Both the position numbers and the translations under genes were made by a program. 64,000 nt of DNA from Acidimicrobiales bacterium (lineage in GTDB: Bacteria; Actinomycetota; Acidimicrobiia; Acidimicrobiales; JAUJNH01): assembly GCA_030448245.1 (NCBI GenBank), contig JAUJNH010000001.1, positions 412,171 through 476,170 on the forward strand, written 5' to 3'. Of the stretch, positions 1-7,958 are shown in pieces. The number at the start of each line of letters is the position of its first letter. Positions within the stretch are counted from its first letter, which is position 1. The notes below the pieces were generated by a model that saw only the letters and a program-made list of their open reading frames with translations, searched no databases and was not told the origin of the DNA.

Positions 1-2
1 CC

Positions 3-77
3 GGCGCCTACACCGCCGCCTACGCCTCAGCCGGCTTCAACGGCTTCGGGCCGATGCCAGTCCACGAACTGGCCTGA
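3..77 (+). CDS. C-terminal end of an unidentified protein (partial at left edge)
   Basis: An open frame enters from the left edge and stops with TGA at 75-77. Its last 24 residues are small and aromatic-rich (ending PMPVHELA). It lies just outside the left end of the Tn3-family element, so it belongs to the flanking chromosome. The fragment is too short to assign a family. Confidence 0.4.
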   Translation, partial: GAYTAAYASAGFNGFGPMPVHELA

Positions 78-182
78 GCCCAGCTTCGCCCGGATCCGCC
101 CACGTCCCAGCCGCCAAGCCCGAACCGTCGATCCGGCTCGGTCGCGTCAGGCAGTGCGACCGCCCGTTCGTCCCTCTTGATA

Positions 183-239
183 GGGGTCGTCTGAGTAGCG
201 GCGTCAAAGTGGCCCAAGTGTTCCACTAACGCGGGTTAG
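183..239 (+). repeat. Left terminal inverted repeat of the Tn3-family element
   Basis: This 57-bp end starts GGGGTCGTCTGAG and is the near-exact inverse of 17172-17230. Its inner part contains TTCCACTAA (221-229), six bases CGCGGG, then TTAG. This is the same half-site and spacing as the recombinase core site at 13119-13142. Confidence 0.9.
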
Positions 240-364
240 AGGCCCCGATGAGACCCACCTGCAAGTCTGCTTCGGCGACACGGTCATGGCTTGCGGTTGA
301 TCCCACTAGGGCGTGTCACCGGACGGTACTGGCGGCGAGCCGCTGGGTCGGTCAGTCCTCGAGT

Positions 365-548
365 AGGGCATCGGGTGATCACGGCGAGTTCGGCGAATCG
401 CTCGTCCAGGGCGACGGCCAGCTGGTCCCGGTCGTAGATGTCAGCGATCAGCGCTCCATAGAGGTACGCCTCGACGTCGAGCGCGGAGCGCATGCCCCTC
501 GAGGTAATACGTCGGTTGAGACCCCCTGCTCGTCGCAGGAGGGATCAA
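365..548 (-). pseudogene. Decayed copy of the small protein gene at 4462-4734
   Basis: On the minus strand, residues such as VEAYLYGAL and ALDERFAEL match VEAFLYGAL and ALNERFVEL of the intact 90-residue protein at 4462. The upstream part of the match (YYLEGHAL against YFELGGMSTAL) is in a different frame, so at least one frameshift separates the halves. No start codon region is recognisable. It lies just inside the left end of the transposon and points to duplication followed by decay within the cargo. Confidence 0.6.
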
Positions 549-795
549 CTCCAGCGTCCTAGTGCACCATTGGGTTGCGCTGGCTTCAGCCGCAGCCGGG
601 CCAAGGTCGACGGGTCGCACCGTCCGATCTGAGGTCGCTGCGTCGGCTACCGCCACGGGGAGCCGGGCATGTCCACCCAACAGGCGTCTCGTATTGGGAA
701 CCTTCACCGCTCGTGTGCGGGGGTTGAAGGCCTTCGCGACCTGCGTCCGCCTGCGCATTTGGGTGGATGGAGCGGGTTGTGGTTACCGTGACCGT

Positions 796-2112
796 GTGTC
801 GCCGTCGCTGCCGCCGCTCCGGGCGGTGCGGAGCGCCGCGGCGGGACTGCCGCGCACCGTGGGGATCCCGGCCGCGCTGGGACTGGCGGGGTTCTATGCC
901 TACGGGACGGCGAAGTACCGTCGCAATGCCCGCATCACCTACGACTTCGTTGACGCCCCGGCTCCGGGGTCCGACGACTTCAGCCGGTTGCTGGCCACCC
1001 TGTCAGGGTCATCGGCCACAGATGGGAACCGGGTACGTGTCCTCCGCAACGGCGACGCCACCTTCGGCGCCATGTTGGACGCGATCCGGGCGGCCACGGC
1101 GACGGTCGACCTGTCCTCGTACATCTACTGGCCGGGTGAGGTGGCCAACTCCTTCACCGAAGCGCTCGCTGAGCGGGCACGTGCCGGGGTCGAGGTGAAC
1201 GTCGTCCTCGACGGCTGGGGGTCATCGAAGGTCGGACCGAGCATCGTGGGCGACCTGAGGGACGCGGGAGTCACCGTCGCCTTCTTCCGTAAACCGAACT
1301 GGCACACCTTACACAAGCTGAACAACCGCATGCACCGGCGGCTGCTGATGGTCGACGGCATGATCGCTTTCGCCGGTGGGGTCGGGATCGCCGATGTGTG
1401 GAGCGGTGACGCCCAGGACCCCGAGCACTGGCGCGAGACGCACCTGGTCATCGAGGGCCCAGCCGTCAATGACCTGTACGGCGGTTTCGCTGAGAACTGG
1501 ACCGAGGCGACCCATGTCGTGCCGGGACCATCCCACTACCCGAAGGCGTCGACCTTCGACGACGGCATCGAGGTGCAGGTCCTGCGGAGCTCACCCAAGG
1601 CGGGAGGGACCGTCGCCCTGCACCTGTACAACGCCCTCATCGCCGGCGCCCAGGAACGGCTGTGGCTCACCACGGCCTTCCTGGCCCCGGGGAAGGCGTT
1701 CGTCGACCTCCTCCGGGCCGCTGGGGAGCGCGGGGTCGATGTGCGGCTCTTGGTCAACGGTCCGAACATCGACAAAGAGGTCGTCCGCCGGGTCGGCCAA
1801 CGCTGCTACGGGCCGCTGATGGAGTCAGGCGTGCGGATCTTCGAGTACCAACCGACGATGCTCCACGCCAAGGTCGCCATCGTCGACGGCTGGGCCAACG
1901 TCGGATCGAGCAACCTCGACCAGCGATCCATGGGCCTCGACGATGAGATCAACATCGCCGTCCGGGACACCGATGTGGTGAGAGAACTCGCCAAGGACTT
2001 CCTCGACGACCTCGAACGGTCAACCGAGTACGACCTCGCCCGCTGGAACCAGCGCTCTCGCACCCGAAAGGCGACCGAATCGGCCTTCGACCTGCTCCGC
2101 CAGTCGCTGTGA
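796..2112 (+). CDS. Phospholipase D-like (cardiolipin synthase-type) membrane protein, transposon copy
   Basis: This 438-residue protein has an N-terminal hydrophobic segment (about residues 17-36) and two PLD domains. The second HKD motif is canonical (HAKVAIVD). In the first, Lys is replaced by Arg (HRRLLMVD). Known members of the superfamily transfer or hydrolyse phosphatidyl groups, for example in cardiolipin synthesis; the substrate here is unknown. The GTG at 796 was chosen because the close paralogue at 35567 begins at the equivalent point with the same nine-base distance to a GGTTAC/GGGTAC element; the open frame continues further upstream without conserved sequence. The first cargo gene of the Tn3 element, it is followed by a remnant of an ATPase gene and a convergent GAF-ANTAR gene. 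The family is secure, the exact reaction is not. Confidence 0.85.
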   Translation: MSPSLPPLRAVRSAAAGLPRTVGIPAALGLAGFYAYGTAKYRRNARITYDFVDAPAPGSDDFSRLLATLSGSSATDGNRVRVLRNGDATFGAMLDAIRAATATVDLSSYIYWPGEVANSFTEALAERARAGVEVNVVLDGWGSSKVGPSIVGDLRDAGVTVAFFRKPNWHTLHKLNNRMHRRLLMVDGMIAFAGGVGIADVWSGDAQDPEHWRETHLVIEGPAVNDLYGGFAENWTEATHVVPGPSHYPKASTFDDGIEVQVLRSSPKAGGTVALHLYNALIAGAQERLWLTTAFLAPGKAFVDLLRAAGERGVDVRLLVNGPNIDKEVVRRVGQRCYGPLMESGVRIFEYQPTMLHAKVAIVDGWANVGSSNLDQRSMGLDDEINIAVRDTDVVRELAKDFLDDLERSTEYDLARWNQRSRTRKATESAFDLLRQSL

Positions 2113-2171
2113 TCCATCGAGCGGGAGGACCGGAACGCTCAACCACGGCCGTCACGCAAGTCTGGTCGGCC

Positions 2172-2206
2172 GGCAAGATGGTGTGGGTTCGAGGTGCAGG
2201 CCTGAT
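2172..2206 (+). pseudogene. Remnant of the 3' end of an RsbW-like ATPase gene
   Basis: This short stretch matches the last codons of the ATPase gene at 5540-5956 (VVWFEVQA then stop) and the bases just after it, with one inserted base that breaks the frame. In both places the sequence is followed at once by a convergent GAF-ANTAR gene. It therefore looks like the edge of a duplicated ATPase/GAF-ANTAR block. Confidence 0.6.
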
Positions 2207-2207
2207 G

Positions 2208-2963
2208 CTACGACGCCGGTGGTGAGCCGGTCTGCGGTTGCTCTCCGGTGTCGACGAGGGCCTGGGCCACGTCCCGCAGCTTGATGTTGAGGTGCTGGGA
2301 GGCTCGGCGGAGGATGTCGAAGGCTTGGTCAGGGGTGATGCGCTCGCGCTCGATGAGGATTCCCTGGGCTTGGCCGATCACCGCCCGGGTGGCTAGGGCG
2401 GTGTGGAGGTTGTCGAGTCGGCGTTCCTCGTCGTCGTGGGCGGCGGCCGTGGAGAGGGCCAGGCCGGACAGGGCGCTCAGCAGGAGCCCTTTGGCCCGGT
2501 CGATGACCCCGAAGGCCTGGGGGTACCGGGCGTAGAGGTTGAGGGCCCCGTGGGTGCCGTTGCCGGGCAGGGTGAGGGCCAGGACGGTGCGGACACCGGC
2601 GGCTGTCGCCTGCGGCCCGAACCGGGGCCAGCGGGCGTCGCCGGCCAGGTCGTCGGCGTACAGCGCGCCGCCGTTGGTGATGGCGTCGAGGCAGGGACCC
2701 TCGCCGGTGCGGTGCTGGAGGGTGTCGACCTCGATCACCACCGGGTCGGTGTGCACGGGGGTGTTCACCGCATCCCCCTCGAGCAGGAAGATGCCGGCAT
2801 AGTCGCATCCCTCGATGATGTCCACGGCGATGTCCACCACTTGTTGGAGGGTGTCGGTGACGCTGCCTGCTGAGAACAGGGCCCGGGCCGTCTCGGAAAA
2901 CCTGTGGGTGATCTCCACAGCGGGGTCGTCGATGCCGGTGCTGGGATGTTCGGTCTCCGCCAT
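2208..2963 (-). CDS. GAF-ANTAR transcription antitermination regulator
   Basis: The 251-residue protein has a GAF sensor domain at about residues 25-175 (with TGEGPCLDAI and GALNLYA) and a C-terminal ANTAR domain at about 185-240 (AVIGQAQGILIERE, AFDILRRASQ). ANTAR domains bind paired hairpins in nascent RNA and prevent termination; GAF domains sense small molecules or redox state. The signal and RNA targets are unknown. It is transcribed away from the STAS-GAF-ANTAR gene at 3287 and converges on the phospholipase-D-like gene. It is the only intact plain GAF-ANTAR gene in the transposon cargo. Confidence 0.85.
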   Translation of the reverse strand: MAETEHPSTGIDDPAVEITHRFSETARALFSAGSVTDTLQQVVDIAVDIIEGCDYAGIFLLEGDAVNTPVHTDPVVIEVDTLQHRTGEGPCLDAITNGGALYADDLAGDARWPRFGPQATAAGVRTVLALTLPGNGTHGALNLYARYPQAFGVIDRAKGLLLSALSGLALSTAAAHDDEERRLDNLHTALATRAVIGQAQGILIERERITPDQAFDILRRASQHLNIKLRDVAQALVDTGEQPQTGSPPAS

Positions 2964-3286
2964 CGCTTCTCCGTCCCAGTATCCGGTGTCGCCACCAGCA
3001 TCGCATCCCGGGCGGCCGGGAAGAAGTCGGTGGTAGCGACGGCGACCCGGTACTGTTCGGAGGACCTTCTACAGCGAGGGTTCCCTGGGTGGCTTGTGCG
3101 CCCGACGCAACCTCGGAGGCCACGGCTTCGTGTCGAGTTCCTCGCTGACGATCGAGAGCGGTGCCTGGAGCGCCGCGGGCACCCCCCCGCCCGCGCGACG
3201 CTGGCCAAGCCCGCAGTGATCGTCCATGGACGCGTCGGACGCCAGGCCCCTCGGATCGGCTGGCCGCCCGGCCCCGGGGCACGGAC
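2964..3286. other. Intergenic region between two divergent ANTAR genes
   Basis: These 323 bp separate the divergent starts of the GAF-ANTAR gene and the STAS-GAF-ANTAR gene, so promoters for both should lie here. I see no convincing promoter, terminator or repeat. An open frame running into the downstream gene from 3161 has arginine/proline-rich composition and is not counted as coding. Confidence 0.4.
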
Positions 3287-4465
3287 GTGAGCGCCTCTGT
3301 CGGTCCCCTCGACGCCTTTGGGGTCACCGTCGGCTTCACCGGGGACCAGGCCGTGGTCGGCGTCCGAGGCGAAGTCGACCTCCTGACCGCCCCCGAGCTC
3401 GCTGCGATCCTGACCGCGGTCATCGACGGGGGCCACTCCTCAGTGGTGTTGGACCTGGCCGAGACGACCTTCATGGGGGTCGCCGGACTCAGGATCATCG
3501 AGGCCGCCACAGACCGCCTCGGGTCGTCAAGGGGCGGGCTCTCACTCCGTTCACCCTCGGCCCAGGTTCGCCGACTCCTCGACACCACGGGCATGGCCGA
3601 GGCGGTCCACGTCGCACACGACGGTGACGTCGACGCCGTGGAGGTCGAGGAAGGTGAGGGCGCTGAAGACGTCGATGACCGCTTGGGTCCAGAGCAGACC
3701 GCGTCCGTCCCGGGAACGCCGGTCACGGTCGAGCCCGCCGACCCGGCCCGCCAGCTGAGGCACGTCTCGGCCATCCCGGCCGAGAACGACGTGGTCGACG
3801 GCGCACTCCGCCTGGTGGTGGCACTGGCCCAGGCCACCGTCGAGGGCGCCGACGGCGTCAGCGTCTCACTGCACCGTCACGGCCGACTCACCACCGTGGC
3901 CTCCAGCGACCAGACCATCCTGGACATGGACGCCGACCAGTACGCCACCGGCGAAGGGCCGTGCCTGGACGCCGCGGTCGAGGGACGCTGGATCCACGTC
4001 GAGTCCCTGGACCAAGAGACCCGCTGGCCCGCCTTCACAGCCAAGGCCCGACAGCGGGGCATCGGCGGCGCCATGCTCTCCACCCCTCTCCTGGCCGAGG
4101 ACCGCCCGGTCGGCGCCCTCAACATCTACTCCCACGCCACCGAGGCCTTCGCAGCCAAGGACCAGGACCTGGCCTCGATCTTCGCCACCGAGGCCTCGGC
4201 CATCCTGCGAGACGCCGGGGTCGACGTGTCCGACGACCAGCTGGCCAGCCGGCTCGCCGACGCACTCCGGACCCGGCAGACGATCGCCCAAGCTCAAGGG
4301 GTGCTCATGGAACGCGGCGGCATCTCAGAACAAGACGCCTACACCCAGCTCCGCAGCTTCTCCCAGCGAACCAGCGAGCCGCTTGGCGAACGGGCGGCTG
4401 ACATCGTCGGCTCCACCCAGCGGGGATGCCAGGTCTCACCGGCCCAACCAGAAGCGGCGTCATGA
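3287..4465 (+). CDS. STAS-GAF-ANTAR fusion protein
   Basis: Three domains follow each other in 392 residues: a STAS (anti-sigma-antagonist-like) domain at about 5-110, a GAF domain at about 160-290 (ATGEGPCLDAA, GALNIYSH), and an ANTAR domain at about 310-370 (TIAQAQGVLMERGG). STAS domains bind RsbW-type kinases; ANTAR domains bind RNA. The usual phosphorylated serine of RsbV-like proteins (the Ser in F-I-D-S-x-G-L) is absent: the site reads FMGVAGL. It may therefore be a non-phosphorylatable partner or only a scaffold. The GTG at 3287 starts the STAS fold. The stop overlaps the ATG of the next gene (ATGA at 4462-4465), so the two are probably translated together. The domain calls are secure; the role is inferred. 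Confidence 0.85.
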   Translation: MSASVGPLDAFGVTVGFTGDQAVVGVRGEVDLLTAPELAAILTAVIDGGHSSVVLDLAETTFMGVAGLRIIEAATDRLGSSRGGLSLRSPSAQVRRLLDTTGMAEAVHVAHDGDVDAVEVEEGEGAEDVDDRLGPEQTASVPGTPVTVEPADPARQLRHVSAIPAENDVVDGALRLVVALAQATVEGADGVSVSLHRHGRLTTVASSDQTILDMDADQYATGEGPCLDAAVEGRWIHVESLDQETRWPAFTAKARQRGIGGAMLSTPLLAEDRPVGALNIYSHATEAFAAKDQDLASIFATEASAILRDAGVDVSDDQLASRLADALRTRQTIAQAQGVLMERGGISEQDAYTQLRSFSQRTSEPLGERAADIVGSTQRGCQVSPAQPEAAS

Positions 4466-4734
4466 ACCGCCAGCTGGGCGACAGCCTGGACCAGGCCCGC
4501 CGAGACGCCGGGCTCTCCCACGGCGAGTTGTGGCTCCGCTACTTCGAGCTCGGCGGCATGAGCACCGCCCTCCAAGTCGAGGCCTTCCTCTACGGCGCCC
4601 TCCGCCCGACCGCCAGCGACCACGACGTCCTGGCCCACGCCCTCAACGAACGATTCGTCGAGCTCGGCGGCAACCATCCCGTCCCCTATTCCGAAGACGC
4701 GGACGACGCCGACGAAGCCCGCCGAATCCGTTGA
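4462..4734 (+). CDS. Small conserved protein of unknown function, coupled to the STAS-GAF-ANTAR gene
   Basis: This 90-residue soluble protein has no signal peptide or membrane segment and ends in an acidic tail. Its ATG overlaps the stop of the upstream fusion gene by four bases, indicating translational coupling. A decayed second copy lies at 365-548, which shows that the central part (VEAFLYGAL, ALNERFVEL) is a real conserved core. I do not recognise the family. The helical core and context would suit a small partner or regulator of the signalling proteins, but that is inference. Confidence 0.6.
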   Translation: MNRQLGDSLDQARRDAGLSHGELWLRYFELGGMSTALQVEAFLYGALRPTASDHDVLAHALNERFVELGGNHPVPYSEDADDADEARRIR

Positions 4735-5189
4735 CCGACGTCGACCCGTTGGCGGGCGGGCGCGCTCACCTGGCGCAGCTTCCGTCAGCCCGGCGGGCAA
4801 CGACAGTCCCACGCGTCGGGGCCGGGCGACGCGCAACGGACGGGCTGAGGCCGTTGGAGCAACTCACGGACGTAAGGGACTGGCGTGAGCGGCCGCTACA
4901 AGCGCACCAGCAACGAACGGAACGCACGCCGGTCCCGGCTGCTGATCGGCGGCCACCGCAACCTGCAGCTCGGGATCCCCAAGTTCTGCGGCGCCGGCTC
5001 GTGCCTCCCCACTCTGTTGAGGTCGCAGTGACGAAATAGACAGGCGCCTAACGCCGTGGCCATCGAGCTTGCGTATCGGGATGGCAACCAGGTCGGCGAC
5101 GACCTCGGTAGCGGACCGGCGTCAGCCCGGCACTACGAGGCCGAGGTGCGCGCATCTGCGGGGGGCTGGACGAGCGGGTCGCCTCCCCG
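4735..5189. other. Region without a recognisable gene
   Basis: These 455 bp show no conserved coding frame; open frames here are arginine/proline-rich. The last ~100 bp resemble the region just downstream of the intact sigma-factor gene (8150-8245), including a degenerate version of the start of the small reading frame at 7959-8198. It is probably part of a duplicated and decayed sigma-factor locus. Confidence 0.4.
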
Positions 5190-5345
5190 TCACTGAGCTC
5201 GGGGAGCAAGGGGTGGGGCCGCCGGAGCCGCTTCTGACCCTGGACTTGATCGTCCCCTCGGACGTAGTGAGAAGGGCGCCGTCGACCGGTAGCAGCGGTG
5301 CTCGTAGAAGCTTCGAGCAGAGGCCTCCAGCGCAGCGATCCGCTG
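5190..5345 (-). pseudogene. Fragment of an ECF sigma-factor gene (region 4 part)
   Basis: The plus-strand sequence from GAGCAAGGGG through CTGGACTTGATCGTCCCCTC and on to GGTGCTCGTAGAA is closely similar to 8250-8360, which encodes the C-terminal region 4 of the intact sigma factor on the minus strand. Here EGTIKSRVRSG is still readable, but indels break the frame on both sides and the rest of the gene is missing. It is a second, dead copy of the sigma factor within the same transposon. Confidence 0.7.
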
Positions 5346-5539
5346 GACGCCCCGTCAATCGGACTGTCGAGCACGTCGTACCCGGCGAACGGCGGCCAGC
5401 TGCCTCGGCCTCAGGAGTGACGCCGGTGGTCATTGCCTCGACGATCCGCTGCTGGAGGGGGGCGGAGGGAAGGCTACGGCGACCACGGTGTCAAGCTCGG
5501 ACGGTCGGGGTAGGTGCTCACCGTCTCAGCCATGGGTGA

Positions 5540-5956
5540 GACGTCCGCAGTCCCGGAACCCTGGGGGATCTCATCGAAGCCAGCCGGCGGTTCCAGCCCC
5601 AGCAGACGAGTCCCGGACAGGCGCGACGCTTCATCGCCGCGTTCCTCGCTGATTGGCACCGGCCGACCGAAGTAGAAACGGTGGTCTTGCTGACCAGCGA
5701 AGTCGTCACCAACGTGGTCCTCCACGCCGGGCCCCACCGGCCGACCGACGAGGTCGTCCTCTGCGTCGGGCTGACCGAGGATCGGGTCCGGGTGGAGGTG
5801 ACCGACCAGCACCCGGGGATACCGAGGATCGGCGCGGCGGTTGGCTCCGATGGGCTCTCGGGGCGAGGAGTTCTGCTCATGGATGTCCTGGCCTCCGCTT
5901 GGGGTGTCGTGCCGAACGGAAGGGGGAAGGTGGTGTGGTTCGAGGTGCAGGCGTGA
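5540..5956 (+). CDS. RsbW-like serine kinase/anti-sigma ATPase (HATPase_c fold)
   Basis: About 138 codons encode a histidine-kinase-type ATP-binding fold. The N box is TSEVVTNVVLHAG, and a later G box is seen in DGLSGRGVLLMDVLA. Such proteins act in partner switching by binding a sigma factor or phosphorylating STAS proteins. The first helix (SPGQARRFIAAFL) lies upstream of the first usual start (GTG at 5681), and no ATG, GTG or TTG exists in frame between the stop at 5537-5539 and 5681. An ATG at 5532 is in another frame. So the true start is either a CTG (5561), or the 5' end is frameshifted, or the protein is truncated. I give the full open frame. It converges on a frameshifted GAF-ANTAR gene. 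Confidence 0.65.
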   Translation, partial: DVRSPGTLGDLIEASRRFQPQQTSPGQARRFIAAFLADWHRPTEVETVVLLTSEVVTNVVLHAGPHRPTDEVVLCVGLTEDRVRVEVTDQHPGIPRIGAAVGSDGLSGRGVLLMDVLASAWGVVPNGRGKVVWFEVQA

Positions 5957-6000
5957 GATGCTGGCGGGGCGAGGCCCCCTCGAAACTCGATGAGCCGGTG

Positions 6001-6749
6001 CTACACCTCTGTAGCGGAGCTCGTGCGAGGTCCGACGCGGAGCTGGTCGGCTGAGAGGTCACGGTTGATGACGTCGGCGACGACGTCTCGCAGGCGGCGG
6101 TTGTGGTTACGGGCGAAACTGCGGAGCAGCAGGAACGCTTCGCCCATGTCGACGTCTGCCAGCTCGGCGATCAGACCCTTGGCCTGCTCCACGGCGATCC
6201 GGCTGTTGAGAGCGGTCTGCAGTTGCCCTGACACGACGGCTTGTTCATCCAGGACCCGTTCATGGAGGAGGCCGATGGTGGCGACGTCGGCCATGGCCTG
6301 TCCGAGCGCTTGGTCCGCCTCGGTGAGGCCGTTGACCCGGTCGGCGAACAGGTTGAGGGCCCCGATCCGCTCGTCGCGCAGCCGCATGGGCACGGCGTAG
6401 GTCGACCGGAACCCGGCGTCGAGTGCGGCTGGAGCGAACTGCGTCCACCGTCCGGCGGCTCCCTGGAGGTCGTCCTCACGGACGGGGCGCCCGTCGCGGC
6501 AGCAGTCCAGGCACGGCCCGTCCTGGGTCTGCACTTCGAATAGCTCTATGAGCTGCATCCGCTCACTTGACGATGCCAGGGCCGCAGGCGACCGTGGGCG
6601 TCGAACATGAGGACCCCCGCCTCGGACACCCCCAGTAGCTGGACGCAGCGTTCGGCCAGCAGGTGAAGGAACTCGATGACGTCGTAGTCCTCGACCAGGG
6701 TGTCGGCCAACTCCACGAACGTCCTGCCGATCAGCTCCTCACGAGCCAT
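6001..6749 (-). pseudogene. GAF-ANTAR regulator interrupted by one frameshift
   Basis: The first segment (6749 down to about 6580) encodes the start of a GAF domain, ending GVLMFDAHGRLRP. The second, in another frame, resumes with LASSSERMQLIELFE and runs through TQDGPCLDC, GALNLFA and a complete ANTAR domain (AVEQAKGLIAEL). Inserting a single base in the C-run near 6578-6583 (plus-strand GGG) joins both into a normal ~249-residue protein. It is either a recently inactivated gene or a homopolymer sequencing error. Its stop lies 45 bp from the convergent RsbW-like gene, the same layout as at 2172-2963. Confidence 0.75.
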
Positions 6750-6968
6750 GGCTGCTCACCCTCGATCCGTACCCGGGGACTGAGCCCGGCACCCCATGAT
6801 CGCGCACTGAGACCACGAAGGCCGGCCAGGGGACGCTTCCGAGGCTGGACCCGCCGTCTCCACGGTCTCCCGGGCCGGATGTACGCTCCAGGCGACGCGA
6901 CAAGCAGACCCTGACGTGTGAGCTGGGCCACCCGGCACGACCGCACTAGCCGAAACCTGGGGAGCGCT
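6750..6968. other. Divergent intergenic region
   Basis: This region separates the minus-strand GAF-ANTAR gene from the plus-strand small ORF and second GAF-ANTAR gene. No gene, repeat or clear promoter was recognised; promoters for both directions are expected here. Confidence 0.35.
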
Positions 6969-7088
6969 ATGTTCACTGCGTTTCACTTCCACAAGGACGC
7001 CCGCCCGGTCGATCACCACGAAGCGTTGGTCGACCAGCGCATCCCCGCTTCCCGCGCACCCACGGAGACAGCCAGCGGTGAAAAGTGA
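6969..7088 (+). CDS. Short leader-like ORF (39 residues) overlapping the next gene
   Basis: An ATG preceded by GGAG (6961-6964, four bases upstream) opens a 39-residue frame rich in His and charged residues. Its TGA (7086-7088) falls inside the start of the following GAF-ANTAR gene (GTG at 7078), giving an 11-base overlap. The arrangement suggests translational coupling or a leader peptide. No family is recognised; it could also be a chance frame. Confidence 0.35.
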   Translation: MFTAFHFHKDARPVDHHEALVDQRIPASRAPTETASGEK

Positions 7089-7794
7089 ACGGCGACGCCG
7101 GATCCTCGACCAACTGCGGGACGACGGGCCGGGCGAACCGACGGAACGGTTGTGCCAGGTGTGCGCCGACGTCGTCGGGGTGACGGGCGCCGGGATCATG
7201 CTCATGGCGGGAGACGTCCCCCAAGGGTCGGTCTGCACCACCGACGAGGTGAGCGCCCTCATCGAGGAGCTGCAGTACGCTCGGCGAGGGCCCCTGCGTC
7301 GACGCATACCAAACCGACCGACCCGTCTCCGAGCCGGATCTGGTGACCCCTCAGAACTCCCGGTGGGTCGGCTTCACCGGCGCAGCGGTCGAGGCTGGCG
7401 TGCGGGCAGTGTTCGGCTACCCCCTCCAAGTGGGCGCCGTCCGCCTCGGAGCGCTCAACCTGTACCGCCACACGCCCGGGCCGCTCCGCGCAGACCAGCA
7501 CGCCGACGCACTGGTCATGGCCGACATCGCCGCCGAGGCCATCCTCGGACTGCAGGCCAACGCCCCCCGGGGAAGCTGGCCGCCGAGCTGGAAGCCGGCA
7601 GCGACTTCCAGTACGTCATCCACCAAGCCACCGGCATGGTCGCCGCCCAGCTCGACATCAGCGTCGGCCAGGCCCTGATCCGCCTGAAAGCCCACTCCTT
7701 CGGCAACGACCGCCCCCTCAAAGACGTCGCCCGAGACGTCGTCGCCAGGACCCTGCGCTTCGACACCCAGGCCGAACAGGATCCGAAGCAATGA
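7078..7794 (+). pseudogene. GAF-ANTAR regulator with two frameshifts
   Basis: The GTG at 7078 opens a GAF domain (LCQVCADVVGVTGAG) that runs to about 7280. The conserved continuation (GEGPCVDAYQ, VFGYPLQVGAVRLGALNLYR) is then in the next frame until about 7568. After that the original frame resumes with KLAAELEAGS and an ANTAR domain (IHQATGMVAAQLD) to the stop. Two compensating lesions in a dinucleotide or C-run restore an otherwise complete ~240-residue protein. Natural decay and sequencing error are both possible. It is in the same orientation as, and overlaps, the small ORF at 6969. Confidence 0.75.
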
Positions 7795-7958
7795 CCATCG
7801 ACCCCCGCCGGCCGCCGTCGGCTCGTGACATGCAAGAGGATTGCGGACGACACCGCACGCCTCGCAGCGATGTCTCCCGGGCCTCGCAGGACAGCTAGCC
7901 CAACCCGAGCAGGCGCCGCATGCCAAGAGACAACAGCCGGCCAGAAGGTTCACCCTGA

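Noticed and set aside
697-726. ECF-type promoter GGAACC ... GGGTTG upstream of the phospholipase-D-like gene
   Set aside because: The spacing is too long for a GGAAC-N16-17-CGTT promoter, and the paralogue shows nothing similar.
562-795. N-terminal extension of the phospholipase-D-like protein to an ATG at 562
   Set aside because: The added residues have no counterpart in the paralogue at 35567, which starts at the same relative GTG with identical spacing to its -10-like element.
4462-4734. Antitoxin half of a toxin-antitoxin pair
   Set aside because: No small toxin-like gene is adjacent; the overlapping partner is a large signalling fusion protein.
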